A stretch of 64,000 nt of DNA from Oscillospiraceae bacterium (GCA_025757985.1 CP107210.1:1302001-1366000), one strand, 5' to 3'; positions 53,992 to 62,660 are shown, counted from the stretch's first letter. The notes: a model not told the origin generated them from the letters alone. Made by a program: numbers and translations.

Positions 53992-54258
53992 TTACTGAGC
54001 AGCAGCCTTGTTGGCGCGCTTAGCCATGCGGCTGATCTTGCGGGCAGCGGTGTTCTTATGGATGACACCCTTGCTCTTAGCAGAGTCGATGGCAGAGACA
54101 GCAACCTTAACGACGGTCTCCTTGTCAGCAGCATTGCTGTCGATGGCAGCGTTTGCCTTCTTGACAACTGTTTTCAGGTTGGACTTGACGACCTTATTGT
54201 GCAGGGCCTCTTTCTTGGCCTGAACAACGCGATCCTTCTGAGATTTAATATTAGGCAT
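53992..54258 (-). CDS. rpsT: 30S ribosomal protein S20
   Basis: S20 is a small, basic, helical protein of the 30S subunit. The 88-residue sequence opens MPNIKSQKDRVVQAKKEA and ends HKNTAARKISRMAKRANKA, with the conserved NTAARKISR block. The ATG at 54258 has AAGGAGGTGGAACGA before it, a strong site; an ATG three codons upstream lies in that leader. Codon use is biased as for other ribosomal genes. It is divergent from spoIIP. Confidence 0.97.
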   Translation of the reverse strand: MPNIKSQKDRVVQAKKEALHNKVVKSNLKTVVKKANAAIDSNAADKETVVKVAVSAIDSAKSKGVIHKNTAARKISRMAKRANKAAAQ

Positions 54259-54296
54259 TCGTTCCACCTCCTTAGTTCCCCATAACAGTACAAGTT

Positions 54297-54325
54297 ATCC
54301 TATCATACTTTTTGCAAAGTTGCAA
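54297..54325 (-). promoter_or_regulatory. Probable rpsT promoter
   Basis: Minus-strand TTGCAA (54320-54325) and TAGGAT (54297-54302) are 17 bp apart. Confidence 0.5.
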
Positions 54326-54344
54326 GTGGTTTTTGAAAAAAACT

Positions 54345-54373
54345 TCATAGAAAGCAAAAAAAGCGCATAAAAT
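54345..54373 (+). promoter_or_regulatory. Sigma-E-like promoter for spoIIP
   Basis: TCATAGA (54345-54351) matches the -35 KMATATT at 5 of 7 positions. CATAAAAT (54366-54373) matches the -10 CATACAMT at 7 of 8, with the expected 14-bp spacer. The predicted start is about 20 nt before the spoIIP ATG. Confidence 0.55.
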
Positions 54374-54397
54374 TTGGGTGCAGAGGGGGTGTGTGCC

Positions 54398-55516
54398 ATG
54401 CAAAGACTGCGCCGGTGGGCCTCGGCGGCGGTGTACGGGGGTGCTTTTGCGGCCGGGGTGCTGGCGGTTGGGGCAGCGCTGGCGTTCTGCCCCGGGCGCG
54501 CCTGGCTGCTGCGCGGGGCGCTCTATCTGCAGGACCCTGCGGCTGCGGCGGCGCTTGACTGGCCCGCCGCCCCGGCACAGAGTGTCAGCAGCCCGCAGCG
54601 GCCGGAAAGCCGCCCCACGCCGCTGCCCACGCCCTGCCCTGCCCCAGCACCGTCCGCAACGCCGCAGCCGTCCGCAGCCCCCACGGCCACACCGCTGCCC
54701 AGCGCCGCGCCCGAGCTGGCGGACGCGGGCCGCATCCGTGCGGTGCAGCTGCGGCAGGGCAGCGGCACCGGCTATCTGCAGCTTGCGGCGGGCAGCATCA
54801 AAAACAGCACCGAGCATCCGGACGCTGACCTGCGCGCCGCCGTCACGACCCCCAGCCTGCCTTTTTCTATAGAAAGGGACAGCGCCGCACCGCAGGTGCT
54901 GATCATGCACACCCACGCCACGGAAAGCTACCAGCTTTGGCCCGACCTTGTCTATGACAAAAGCTATGCGGCCCGCAGCAGGAACACGGCGCTGAATGTC
55001 TGCGCCGTGGGGGCTGAGATGGCCCGGGTGCTGAACGAGGCCGGCATCAACACCCTGCACGACACAACGCTCTACGATGCGCCCGGCTACACCGACAGCT
55101 ACAAGCGCAGCCGCGCCGGCGTGCAGGAATATCTGGCGCGGTATCCCTCAATCAAGGTCGTGCTGGATGTTCACCGTGATGCCATCGAGGACGCGGACGG
55201 CACCCGGGTCAAGCCGGTGTGCGAAATTGGCGGCGAGAGTACAGCGCAGGTCATGCTGATTGCCGGGTGTGACAACGGGGGCAGTATCGTCCTGCCCAAC
55301 TGGCGGCTGAATCTGCGTCTGGCCGCCGCATGGGAGGCCGCCATGGAGGAGTCCCACCCCGGCCTGACCCGCCCTGTTCTGTGCGGGTACAGGTTTTATA
55401 ACCAAGATTTAACGACCGGCAGTTTGTTGATAGAGGTCGGCGGCCATGCCAATACGCTGGACGAGGCAATAAGAGCCGGAAGGTATGCGGCGGAAGGGCT
55501 GGCAAAAATATTGTGA
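54398..55516 (+). CDS. spoIIP: Stage II sporulation protein P
   Basis: SpoIIP is a mother-cell membrane peptidoglycan amidase/endopeptidase that acts with SpoIID to drive engulfment. The 372-residue protein has an N-terminal membrane anchor (residues 6-30) and a Pro/Ala-rich spacer (about 60-115). The catalytic domain has conserved zinc-binding motifs LIMHTHATESY (near 170) and VLDVHRDAI (near 255), and ends LLIEVGGHANTLDEA. The ATG at 54398 has GAGGGGG 8 nt upstream. The gpr protease gene usually found between rpsT and spoIIP is absent. Confidence 0.93.
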   Translation: MQRLRRWASAAVYGGAFAAGVLAVGAALAFCPGRAWLLRGALYLQDPAAAAALDWPAAPAQSVSSPQRPESRPTPLPTPCPAPAPSATPQPSAAPTATPLPSAAPELADAGRIRAVQLRQGSGTGYLQLAAGSIKNSTEHPDADLRAAVTTPSLPFSIERDSAAPQVLIMHTHATESYQLWPDLVYDKSYAARSRNTALNVCAVGAEMARVLNEAGINTLHDTTLYDAPGYTDSYKRSRAGVQEYLARYPSIKVVLDVHRDAIEDADGTRVKPVCEIGGESTAQVMLIAGCDNGGSIVLPNWRLNLRLAAAWEAAMEESHPGLTRPVLCGYRFYNQDLTTGSLLIEVGGHANTLDEAIRAGRYAAEGLAKIL

Positions 55517-55601
55517 GCCGACAGATGAAAATAACGCCGCCCTGCAGAGGCCGCAGATGCGCGGCTCTCAGCTTGCCCATTGTTGAGCAGTTCCCGTACA
55601 G

Positions 55602-55630
55602 CGGCGGGCCGGGCATGCCCGGTCCCTACA
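55602..55630. repeat. Family A short element
   Basis: gcgggccgggcatgcccggtccctac keeps one palindrome and the right end only. Confidence 0.65.
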
Positions 55631-55649
55631 ACTCTATAAATATCGGCTC

Positions 55650-55678
55650 TTTACTTTTTATAAAATACCTGCTACAAT
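55650..55678 (+). promoter_or_regulatory. Promoter of asnS-mutY
   Basis: TTTACT (55650-55655) and TACAAT (55673-55678) are separated by 17 bp in an AT-rich stretch ahead of asnS. No T-box leader fits in the remaining 30 bp. Confidence 0.65.
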
Positions 55679-55714
55679 ACTAATATTCATAGTATAAAGA
55701 GGAGTGGACTACCC

Positions 55715-57100
55715 ATGCAGAGAACGGAACTTGCATCGCTGTACAAGGCTACCCCCGCAGACGGCACTAAGGTCACTGTCTGCGGCTGGGCCAAGACTGT
55801 GCGCGATTCCAAAAATATCGGCTTCATCTCACTGTCGGACGGCAGTTGCTATAAGCCTGTCCAGATCGTGTTTCAGGCAGATAAGCTCGCCAACTATGCC
55901 GAGATCGCCAAATGCGGCCTGTACACCAGTTTTGAGGTCACCGGCACGCTGGTGCTGACCCCGAACGCCAAGCAGCCCTTTGAGATCAACGCCGACGAGA
56001 TCACCGTGCTTGGCCCCTGCGGCGGCGATTATCCGCTGCAGAAAAAGAAGATGGGCATGGACTACCTGCGCACCATGACCCACCTGCGCCCCCGCACCAA
56101 CACCTTCAATGCGGCGTTCCGCGTGCGCGGTCAGGCAGCATTTGCCCTGCACCAGTTCTTCCACGAGCATGGCTTTACCTATGTTCATACGCCGATCTTC
56201 ACCGGCTCTGACTGCGAGGGTGCCGGTGAGATGTTCCAGGTCACAACGCTCGACCTCAACGACATCCCCCGCAACGAGGAGGGCGGCGTTGACTACACGA
56301 AGGACTTCTTCAAGCGTCCTGTCAACCTGACCGTCTCCGGCCAGCTGGAGGCCGAGGCCATGGCGATGGCGCTGGGCAACGTCTACACGTTCGGCCCCAC
56401 CTTCCGCGCCGAGAAGAGCTACGACACCCGCCATGCGGCAGAGTTCTGGATGATCGAGCCCGAGATGGCCTTCGCCGACCTGAACACCTACCTTGAGACC
56501 GCCGAGGCGATGACCCGCTATGTCATCCGCTATCTGCTCGACAACTGCCCCGATGAGCTGGCCTTCTTCAACCAGTTCTTCGATAAGGGGCTGATCGAGC
56601 GGCTGGAGCTGGTCGCAAACTCCGAGTTTGCCCGCGTAAGCTACACCGATGCCGTAGAGCTGCTGAAGAAGAACAACGATAACTTCCAGTACAAGGTCGA
56701 GTGGGGCACCGACCTGCAGACCGAGCATGAGCGCTATCTGACCGAGCAGATCTTCAAGAAGCCGGTGTTCGTCACCGACTACCCGAAGGAGATCAAGGCA
56801 TTCTACATGCGCCAGAACGAGGACGGCAAGACCGTGGCCGCCGCCGATATGCTGGTGCCCGGCATCGGCGAGCTGATCGGCGGTTCCCAGCGTGAGGAGC
56901 GCCTTGACGTGCTGGAGGCCCGCATGAAGGAGCTGGGTCTGAACACCGCCGACTATGACTGGTACCTTGACCTGCGCCGCTACGGCAGCGTCAAGCATGC
57001 CGGCTACGGTCTGGGCTTTGAGCGCCTGCTGATGTATGTCACCGGCATCCCCAACATCCGTGATGTCATCCCCTTCCCCCGCACCTGCGGAGGCTTCTGA
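55715..57100 (+). CDS. asnS: Asparaginyl-tRNA synthetase
   Basis: AsnS charges tRNA-Asn. The 461-residue class II enzyme has an N-terminal OB-fold anticodon domain (about 15-105), then the catalytic core with FTGSDCEGAGEMFQVT, motif 2 GPTFRAEKSYDTRHAAEFWM and motif 3 GLGFERLLMYVTG near the C-terminus. The acidic/serine pattern at the substrate pocket fits AsnRS rather than AspRS. GAGGAG lies 10 nt before the ATG. It overlaps mutY by one base (TGATG). Confidence 0.96.
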   Translation: MQRTELASLYKATPADGTKVTVCGWAKTVRDSKNIGFISLSDGSCYKPVQIVFQADKLANYAEIAKCGLYTSFEVTGTLVLTPNAKQPFEINADEITVLGPCGGDYPLQKKKMGMDYLRTMTHLRPRTNTFNAAFRVRGQAAFALHQFFHEHGFTYVHTPIFTGSDCEGAGEMFQVTTLDLNDIPRNEEGGVDYTKDFFKRPVNLTVSGQLEAEAMAMALGNVYTFGPTFRAEKSYDTRHAAEFWMIEPEMAFADLNTYLETAEAMTRYVIRYLLDNCPDELAFFNQFFDKGLIERLELVANSEFARVSYTDAVELLKKNNDNFQYKVEWGTDLQTEHERYLTEQIFKKPVFVTDYPKEIKAFYMRQNEDGKTVAAADMLVPGIGELIGGSQREERLDVLEARMKELGLNTADYDWYLDLRRYGSVKHAGYGLGFERLLMYVTGIPNIRDVIPFPRTCGGF

Positions 57101-58128
57101 TGCAGCCCATTGCCGCACCGCTGCTGCAATGGTTCAACGCAAACAAACGGCTCCTGCCTTTCCGGCAGGAGCCTTCTGCGTACCATATCTGGGTCAGCGA
57201 GATCATGCTTCAGCAGACCCGCGTGGCAGCGGCCATCCCCTACTATGAGCGTTTTATCGCGGCGCTGCCCGACCCCGCCGCGCTGGCCGCCTGTGAGCCG
57301 GACGCCCTGCGCAAGCTGTGGCAGGGTCTGGGGTACTACAACCGCGTCAACAATATGCAGAAGGCGGCCCGCATCGTCTGTGAGCAGTACGACGGTGACC
57401 TGCCCGCCGACTATGAGGCGCTGCGCGGCCTGCCGGGCATCGGCGACTACACGGCGGGCGCGGTGGCGAGCATTGCGTTTGGCATCCCCGTCCCCGCGGT
57501 GGACGGCAATGTGCTGCGGGTCTTTGCGCGGCTGTACAACGATGATGCCGATGTGATGACCCCCGCCGCAAAGAAAGCGTTTACCGTGCGAGTGGTTGAC
57601 CAGATGCCGAAGGCCACCCCCGGCCCGTACAATGAGGCACTGATGGAGCTGGGCGCGCTGGTCTGTGTGCCCGGTGCGCCCCGGTGCGAGGTATGCCCGC
57701 TGGCGCAGCTGTGTCAGGGGTACGCCGCAGGGCGTGCTGCCGAGTTGCCCGTGAAGCCCGCGCCGAAAGCTAAGGGCAGGGTGCCTGTGACGGTGGCGCT
57801 GATTGAGAGCGAGCGCGGCGTTTTATTGCAGCGCCGCCCCGCCCGCGGACTGCTGGCGGGTTTGTGGCAGCCCGCCGCGTGGGAAAAGAGCCTGACCCGT
57901 GAGGAACTGACCGCTGCGCTGGCTGCACTGGGCGTGCGGGCCGCGCTGGGCGAGGCATTGCCCCCTGCAAAGCATGTGTTTACCCACAAGATTTGGGAGC
58001 TGGGCGGCTGGCGCGGCACCGCCCCGGCGTGTGACCTGCCGGAGGGCTATGTCTGGGCCGCGCCAGAGGATCTGGCCGAGGTATACCCCGTGCCGAATGC
58101 GTTCGGCGCGTATGTGAAAGCAAAATAG
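57100..58128 (+). CDS. mutY: A/G-specific adenine DNA glycosylase MutY
   Basis: MutY removes adenine mispaired with 8-oxoguanine. The 342-residue protein has the catalytic Glu in EIMLQQTRVAAAIPYY and the helix-hairpin-helix LPGIGDYTAGAVASIAFG. The active-site Asp is in AVDGNVLRV and the 4Fe-4S ligands are in CVPGAPRCEVCPLAQLC (spacing 6-2-5). The C-terminal NUDIX-like domain recognises 8-oxoG. It is co-transcribed with asnS, with stop and start sharing a base. Confidence 0.95.
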   Translation: MQPIAAPLLQWFNANKRLLPFRQEPSAYHIWVSEIMLQQTRVAAAIPYYERFIAALPDPAALAACEPDALRKLWQGLGYYNRVNNMQKAARIVCEQYDGDLPADYEALRGLPGIGDYTAGAVASIAFGIPVPAVDGNVLRVFARLYNDDADVMTPAAKKAFTVRVVDQMPKATPGPYNEALMELGALVCVPGAPRCEVCPLAQLCQGYAAGRAAELPVKPAPKAKGRVPVTVALIESERGVLLQRRPARGLLAGLWQPAAWEKSLTREELTAALAALGVRAALGEALPPAKHVFTHKIWELGGWRGTAPACDLPEGYVWAAPEDLAEVYPVPNAFGAYVKAK

Positions 58129-58135
58129 CAGAGCT

Positions 58136-58222
58136 GTAGGGGCCGCACATGTGCGGCCCGCGGGTTTCCCATTAGTGTCCGTTAGCCTTTTACCTGCGGG
58201 CCGGGCATGCCCGGCCCCTACA
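58136..58222. repeat. Family A palindromic element
   Basis: gtaggggccgcacatgtgcggccc and gggccgggcatgcccggcccctac face each other downstream of mutY. Confidence 0.8.
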
Positions 58223-58242
58223 AGGGCAATAATAACACAAAG

Positions 58243-58284
58243 AGGAGCGTTACCCACATGCGGGTGACGCTCCTTTTTGTTTTT
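58243..58284 (+). terminator. Terminator downstream of mutY
   Basis: AGGAGCGTTACCC and GGGTGACGCTCCT pair with one mismatch around a six-base loop, followed by TTTTGTTTTT. It may also stop convergent rsmE transcripts. Confidence 0.85.
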
Positions 58285-58302
58285 ACATACTATGGTTTGC
58301 GG

Positions 58303-59031
58303 TTATTCCAAATTCCCGGTCAGCAGCATGGCAGCGGTCAGGGCGGCCAGCGGCGCGGTCTCGCAGCGCAGGATGCGCGGGCCAAGGCCCACCGTCACGG
58401 CACCTGCGGCCTTGGCGGCAGCGGCCTCCTCGACCGAGAAGCCGCCCTCACTGCCGGTGATGATGGCGATGCGCTTATACTGCCCGGGGTGCAGCACCTC
58501 CCGCAGGGGGGCACCGCCGCCCTCGTAAAAGAACAGCACAAGGTCAAAATCCTTCATGGCGGCGCAGACGGCGGCAAAATCGGGCAGCGGCATGGCCACG
58601 GCGGGCAGCATGGCGCGGCCCGCCTGCTTGGCGGCCTCGGCGGCAATGCGGTTGTACCGTTCGTTCTTGGCGTCCTCTTTTTTGGGTGCGGCCACACAGT
58701 AACGGCTGAAAAACGGAACGATCCCGGTTACGCCCAGTTCAACGCTGTGGCGGATGACCTCCTCAAGCTTGCCCTGCTTGGGGTAACCCGCAAACAGCGT
58801 CACGGTGCAGTCCGGCTCGGCCTTGCTGGTCGTGCCGTCCGTGACCGAGAACTCGACCCGGCCCGGCTCGATGGCGGTCACGGTGCCAAGGTATTCCAGC
58901 CCGTCAGGGCCGCAGAGCACGACCTCCTCGCCGAGCTTGGCGCGCATGACATCTGCCAGATGGTGGGCATCGCTGCCGGTCAGCGCAGCGCGGCCGTCCG
59001 CCAGCTCACGGGTAAAATAACGGTGCGGCAT
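58303..59031 (-). CDS. rsmE: 16S rRNA m3U1498 methyltransferase RsmE
   Basis: RsmE methylates U1498 of 16S rRNA. The 242-residue SPOUT-fold protein shows the C-terminal knot motifs GSEGGFSVEEA (near 195) and LGPRILRCETAPLAAL (near 218), and the N-terminal PUA-like HRYFTRELADG. It starts 3 bp after prmA, the usual prmA-rsmE pairing of Firmicutes. Confidence 0.95.
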   Translation of the reverse strand: MPHRYFTRELADGRAALTGSDAHHLADVMRAKLGEEVVLCGPDGLEYLGTVTAIEPGRVEFSVTDGTTSKAEPDCTVTLFAGYPKQGKLEEVIRHSVELGVTGIVPFFSRYCVAAPKKEDAKNERYNRIAAEAAKQAGRAMLPAVAMPLPDFAAVCAAMKDFDLVLFFYEGGGAPLREVLHPGQYKRIAIITGSEGGFSVEEAAAAKAAGAVTVGLGPRILRCETAPLAALTAAMLLTGNLE

Positions 59032-59034
59032 CGT

Positions 59035-59964
59035 TTACGCCTCTTTCGTCTCGGATTTTTTGCAGATGATGCAGACCCAGCCGCGCTTTTCCTTGACCTC
59101 GACAGGCGCAAGCCCTGCGGCGCGCAGACCGGCCAGAACCTCGTCCTTGCGCTCGTCAATGATGCCGCTGGCGATAAAGCGGGCGTCCGGGGCCATCAGC
59201 ACCGGCACATGGGGTGCCAGAGAGAGAATGGCCGCTGCCACGATGTTTGCGGTGATGATGTTGTACTGCCCGCTGGCCTTGTCGGACAGATCACCGACAA
59301 GCACCTTGAACCGGTCGGCCACGCCGTTGCGCGCGGCGTTCTCGCCGGCGGTGCGCACGCACATGGGGTCGATGTCAACGCCCTCGGCGCTGCCGGCGCC
59401 CAGCTTGAGCGCTGCAATGGCCAGAATCCCCGAGCCGGTGCCGATATCCAGCACCCGCTCGCCGCCCCTGACAAGGCTGTCCAGCGTTTCAAGGCAGAGG
59501 GAGGTCGTCTCATGCGTGCCGGTTCCGAACGCCATGCCGGGGTCCATAATGATCTTGATGCGGTCGGTGTCATGCTCCTCCCACCCGGGGACGATGGTAA
59601 GGCGCTTGCCGATGTCCATGGCGTGGTAATATTTCTTCCAGGCGTTCTGCCAGTCCTCCTGCTCAACGCCAGTTGTGTTGAGCTTATAGTCGATGCCGCT
59701 GTTTTTCAGCCGCTCCTCAAACAAAGGCAGTACCTCGGCGGGGTTCTCATCGGGGGCAAGGTACATGTGTACGATGACCACATCGCGGGGTTTATCGAGC
59801 AGCTCCTGCTCGATAAGGTCAACATGCGCGATCTCCCACGCCTGCTGTTCCAGATCGCTGTAATCCTCGATATAAATGCCGCCGTTGGCGACCATCGTAG
59901 CGATGGCCTCGGCCGTGTCGGCGTCGCGCTTAGCAACGGTGATGCTGATGTCAGTCCATTCCAT
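59035..59964 (-). CDS. prmA: Ribosomal protein L11 methyltransferase PrmA
   Basis: PrmA trimethylates ribosomal protein L11. The 309-residue protein has the SAM motif VLDIGTGSGILAIAALKLGA (near 173) preceded by FGTGTHETT, and the NPPY-like ANIVAAAIL motif near 238. The N-terminal third is the L11-binding region. AAGGAG lies 8 nt before the ATG. Confidence 0.94.
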   Translation of the reverse strand: MEWTDISITVAKRDADTAEAIATMVANGGIYIEDYSDLEQQAWEIAHVDLIEQELLDKPRDVVIVHMYLAPDENPAEVLPLFEERLKNSGIDYKLNTTGVEQEDWQNAWKKYYHAMDIGKRLTIVPGWEEHDTDRIKIIMDPGMAFGTGTHETTSLCLETLDSLVRGGERVLDIGTGSGILAIAALKLGAGSAEGVDIDPMCVRTAGENAARNGVADRFKVLVGDLSDKASGQYNIITANIVAAAILSLAPHVPVLMAPDARFIASGIIDERKDEVLAGLRAAGLAPVEVKEKRGWVCIICKKSETKEA

Positions 59965-60004
59965 GTGGGTGGCTCCTTGTTTTTATAGGTGAGTAATGTG
60001 TGCC

Positions 60005-60169
60005 GTAGGGGGCGGCGTCCTCGACGCCCCGGAAACTTACCGGAAGCGCGAACGCCTGCGGCGGGGTGAGGGCACCCCGCCCTACATACGACCGTATGGC
60101 TGCGTGTAGGGCGGCATGCCCCATGCCGCCGCAAGGCAGCAGCGGGTCGTCGGGGACGCCGACCCCTAC
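60005..60169. repeat. Compound family A cluster
   Basis: At least three hairpin units lie in tandem: ggggcggcgtcctcgacgcccc, gcggggtgagggcaccccgc and ggcggcatgccccatgccgcc. They begin gtagggg and end cccctac. The rest of the gap to 60243 holds only the acetyltransferase leader. Confidence 0.75.
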
Positions 60170-60243
60170 GAGGTGTGCAGGCATATTTTATTTATTATAT
60201 CTTATTTTCCCCCACAATTCAATCACAGAAAGGAGAAATCTCC

Positions 60244-60813
60244 ATGCAAATCAAGCGTCTGTCCCCTGCCGGCTGTGAGGAGCTGTACCACACCGCCCTG
60301 CCGCGGGATTTCCCCGCCGCCGAGTGCAAGCCCTTTGCCGAGATACGCCGCCTGTTGGAGGCAGGGGTGTATGAGCCGCTGCTGCTGACCGATGATGCCG
60401 GTGCGCGGCTGGCCTACGCATGGCAGGTCGTGCTGCCGGGCCAGCGGACGGCGCTGCTGGACTATTTTGCCGTGCGGTGTGATTTGCGCGGCAGCGGTGT
60501 GGGTACGGCGGCGCTGCAGCTGATCCGTGACTACTACGCTCTGCGGGTGCAGGACCTGCTGCTGGAATGTGAGCATCCTGCCGAGGCCCCCGACCCCGCC
60601 GTTGCGCGGCGGCGCATCGGGTTTTACCTGCGGGCCGGGGCGCGCGCCACTGCGCTGGAGAGCCGCGTGTTCGGCAGCCGGTATGCGGTGCTTTCCCTGC
60701 CGTGCGGCGGCACTGCGCCCGATGCCGTGCTCTGCAAAGAGCTGCGCGCCCTCTACAAGGTCATGGTGCCGGAGCCGTATTGCCGCGGCCGGGTCATATT
60801 TTACGGCGGCTGA
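60244..60813 (+). CDS. GNAT-family N-acetyltransferase
   Basis: The 189-residue protein has the acetyl-CoA-binding block DYFAVRCDLRGSGVGTAALQ around residue 75-95, including the R/Q-x-x-G-x-G/A motif as RGSGVG. The acceptor substrate is unknown. The ATG at 60244 has AAAGGAG 8 nt upstream; an earlier open frame adds 23 unsupported codons. It is 33 bp ahead of spoVAC, but a sigma-G-like promoter in the gap suggests separate expression. Confidence 0.75.
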   Translation: MQIKRLSPAGCEELYHTALPRDFPAAECKPFAEIRRLLEAGVYEPLLLTDDAGARLAYAWQVVLPGQRTALLDYFAVRCDLRGSGVGTAALQLIRDYYALRVQDLLLECEHPAEAPDPAVARRRIGFYLRAGARATALESRVFGSRYAVLSLPCGGTAPDAVLCKELRALYKVMVPEPYCRGRVIFYGG

Positions 60814-60823
60814 GCACATACTA
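60794..60823 (+). promoter_or_regulatory. Sigma-G-like promoter for the spoVA operon
   Basis: CATACTA (60817-60823) is a perfect sigma-G -10 element. TCATA (60794-60798), a fair match to the -35 core gMATR, lies 18 bp upstream. The predicted start falls at the edge of the spoVAC ribosome site, giving a very short leader. Confidence 0.55.
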
Positions 60824-60846
60824 TCCCCCAAAAGGAGGAATGGAGT

Positions 60847-61290
60847 GTGAAGCTGAATCCCAAGCAATATGATGAGATGATCGGCCGCGCCTCGCCGCCC
60901 TCCCCCGTTGTGCGGGACTGCGTGTGGGCGTTCTGTGTCGGCGGGACGATCTGCACCGTCGGGGAAGGGCTGCGCCAGCTCTTTCTGATCTGGTATGACA
61001 AGACGCTGGCAGGCACGCTGACGAGCATTGCACTGATCTTTCTGTCGGCGCTGTTCACGCTGCCTGGCTGGTACCAGAAGCTGGCCGCTAAGGCGGGCGC
61101 GGGTACGCTGGTGCCGATCACCGGGTTTGCCAACTCGGTCGTAAGCCCGGCCATCGAGTTCAAGGCCGAGGGCTGGGTCACCGGCGTGGGGGCCAAGATT
61201 TTTACGATCGCGGGGCCGGTCATCGCTTACGGCACACTGGCAAGCTTTGTGTGGGGCGTGGTCTACTGGCTGCTGGGAAAGGTGGGGTGA
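60847..61290 (+). CDS. spoVAC: Stage V sporulation protein AC
   Basis: SpoVAC is a small inner-forespore-membrane protein of the dipicolinate channel. The 147-residue protein has about four hydrophobic helices and the typical N-terminus LNPKQYDEMIGRASPPSPVVRD and central TLVPITGFANSVVSPAIEFKAEG. The start is GTG with GGAGG 8 nt upstream. It is the first gene of spoVAC-spoVAD-spoVAE. Confidence 0.93.
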   Translation: MKLNPKQYDEMIGRASPPSPVVRDCVWAFCVGGTICTVGEGLRQLFLIWYDKTLAGTLTSIALIFLSALFTLPGWYQKLAAKAGAGTLVPITGFANSVVSPAIEFKAEGWVTGVGAKIFTIAGPVIAYGTLASFVWGVVYWLLGKVG

Positions 61291-61293
61291 GCG

Positions 61294-62307
61294 ATGGCAC
61301 GCAAAAAGGATACCCTGCTGTTCGACACCCCGCCGGTCGTGGCAGCCTGGGCCGCGGCGGGCGGCAAAAAGGAGAGTGAGGGGCCGCTGGCCTCCGACTT
61401 CGATTTCCTGACGCAGGATGCAGGCTTCTGTGAGCAGGGCTGTGAAAACTGGGAGCAGGCCGAAAGCCTGCTGCAGCGGCGGGCAGCGGAACTTTGCCTG
61501 CGCAAGGCCGATCTGCCGCGCACCGGGGTTGACATCACCTTTGCAGGTGACCTGCAGGCCCAGTGTACGGCCAGCAACTACACGATGCGGGAGCTGGGCA
61601 TTCCGTTTGCGGGGGTGTACGGTGCCTGCAGCACCATGGCCGAAACGCTGGCGCTTGCCGCCGTGTTTGCAGCGGGCGGCATGGCGGAGCGGGCGCTGGC
61701 ATTGACGAGCAGCCATTTCTGCGCGGCGGAGCGGCAGTTCCGCACACCGCTGGAATACGGTGCCAAGCGCACCCCCACCGCCCAGTGGACCGCCACCGCT
61801 GCCGGGGCCTGTCTGGTGCGGGCGCACGGCACTGGCGTGCCGGTGCGCAGCGTGACTTTCGGCCGGGTGCAGGACTATGCAGTGCATGACATCAACAATA
61901 TGGGGGCGGCCATGATGCCGGCGGCGGCCTCGACCCTGCTGCGGTATTTTGCAGCCACCGGCGCGCGCCCGCAGGACTTTGATGCAATTTTTACCGGTGA
62001 TCTGGGCGAGGTCGGCTCCGCCCTGCTGCGGGAGCAGATGGCGCGGGAGGGCCTGCCGCTGGACAACCACCGGGACTGCGGCTGCCTGCTGTATGACACG
62101 CAGGGGCAGGATGTGCAGGCCGGCGGCAGCGGAGCCGGGTGCAGTGCGGCGGTGCTGTGCTGCAAGATCCTGCCGATGCTGGCGGCAGGGCAGCTGAGGC
62201 GGGTGCTGTTTCTGGCCACCGGCGCGCTGATGAGCCAGACTACCTTTTTGCAGGGGGAGAGCATCCCCGGCATTGCCCACTGTGTTGAGCTGGGAGGTGC
62301 GGTATGA
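61294..62307 (+). CDS. spoVAD: Stage V sporulation protein AD
   Basis: SpoVAD is a thiolase-fold protein that binds dipicolinate directly. The 337-residue sequence has the conserved VYGACSTMAETLALAAVFAAGG (Cys near 110) and the later TSSHFCAAERQFRTPLEYG and FDAIFTGDLGEVGS blocks. It begins 3 bp after spoVAC. It overlaps spoVAE by 4 bp. Confidence 0.94.
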   Translation: MARKKDTLLFDTPPVVAAWAAAGGKKESEGPLASDFDFLTQDAGFCEQGCENWEQAESLLQRRAAELCLRKADLPRTGVDITFAGDLQAQCTASNYTMRELGIPFAGVYGACSTMAETLALAAVFAAGGMAERALALTSSHFCAAERQFRTPLEYGAKRTPTAQWTATAAGACLVRAHGTGVPVRSVTFGRVQDYAVHDINNMGAAMMPAAASTLLRYFAATGARPQDFDAIFTGDLGEVGSALLREQMAREGLPLDNHRDCGCLLYDTQGQDVQAGGSGAGCSAAVLCCKILPMLAAGQLRRVLFLATGALMSQTTFLQGESIPGIAHCVELGGAV

Positions 62308-62660
62308 ATTATTTCTGGGCGTTTGCGGTGGGCGGCGGCATCTGCGTTGTGGGGCAGCTGCTTATTGATTACACGAAGCTGACCCCCGCGCGCATCCTGA
62401 CCGGGTATGTGGTCGCGGGCGTGATCCTGAGCGCCGTCGGCCTGTACAAGCCGCTGGCAGATTTTGCGGGGGCGGGGGCCAGCGTGCCGCTGCTCGGCTT
62501 TGGGCACCTGCTGGCACAGGGTGCGCAGCATGCGGTGGACGAGTGCGGTCTGCCGGGGGCCTTCACCGGCGGGCTGACGGCAGCCTCGGGCGGCATTGCT
62601 GCCAGCCTGATTTTCGGCGTAGCGGCCGCGCTTGCAGGGAAAAGCAGGGACCAGAACTGA
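62304..62660 (+). CDS. spoVAE: Stage V sporulation protein AE
   Basis: SpoVAE is the third, membrane-embedded part of the dipicolinate transport complex. The 118-residue protein has three to four helices and the signature LGFGHLLAQGAQHAVDECG followed by GAFTGGLTAASGGIAASL. Its ATG overlaps the spoVAD stop (ATGA). spoVAC-AD-AE is the minimal set in Clostridia; AA, AB and AF are not present here. Confidence 0.93.
   Translation: MNYFWAFAVGGGICVVGQLLIDYTKLTPARILTGYVVAGVILSAVGLYKPLADFAGAGASVPLLGFGHLLAQGAQHAVDECGLPGAFTGGLTAASGGIAASLIFGVAAALAGKSRDQN

Noticed and set aside
55517..55714. T-box leader for asnS
   Set aside because: The promoter lies only about 35 bp before the start codon, leaving no room for a T-box structure.
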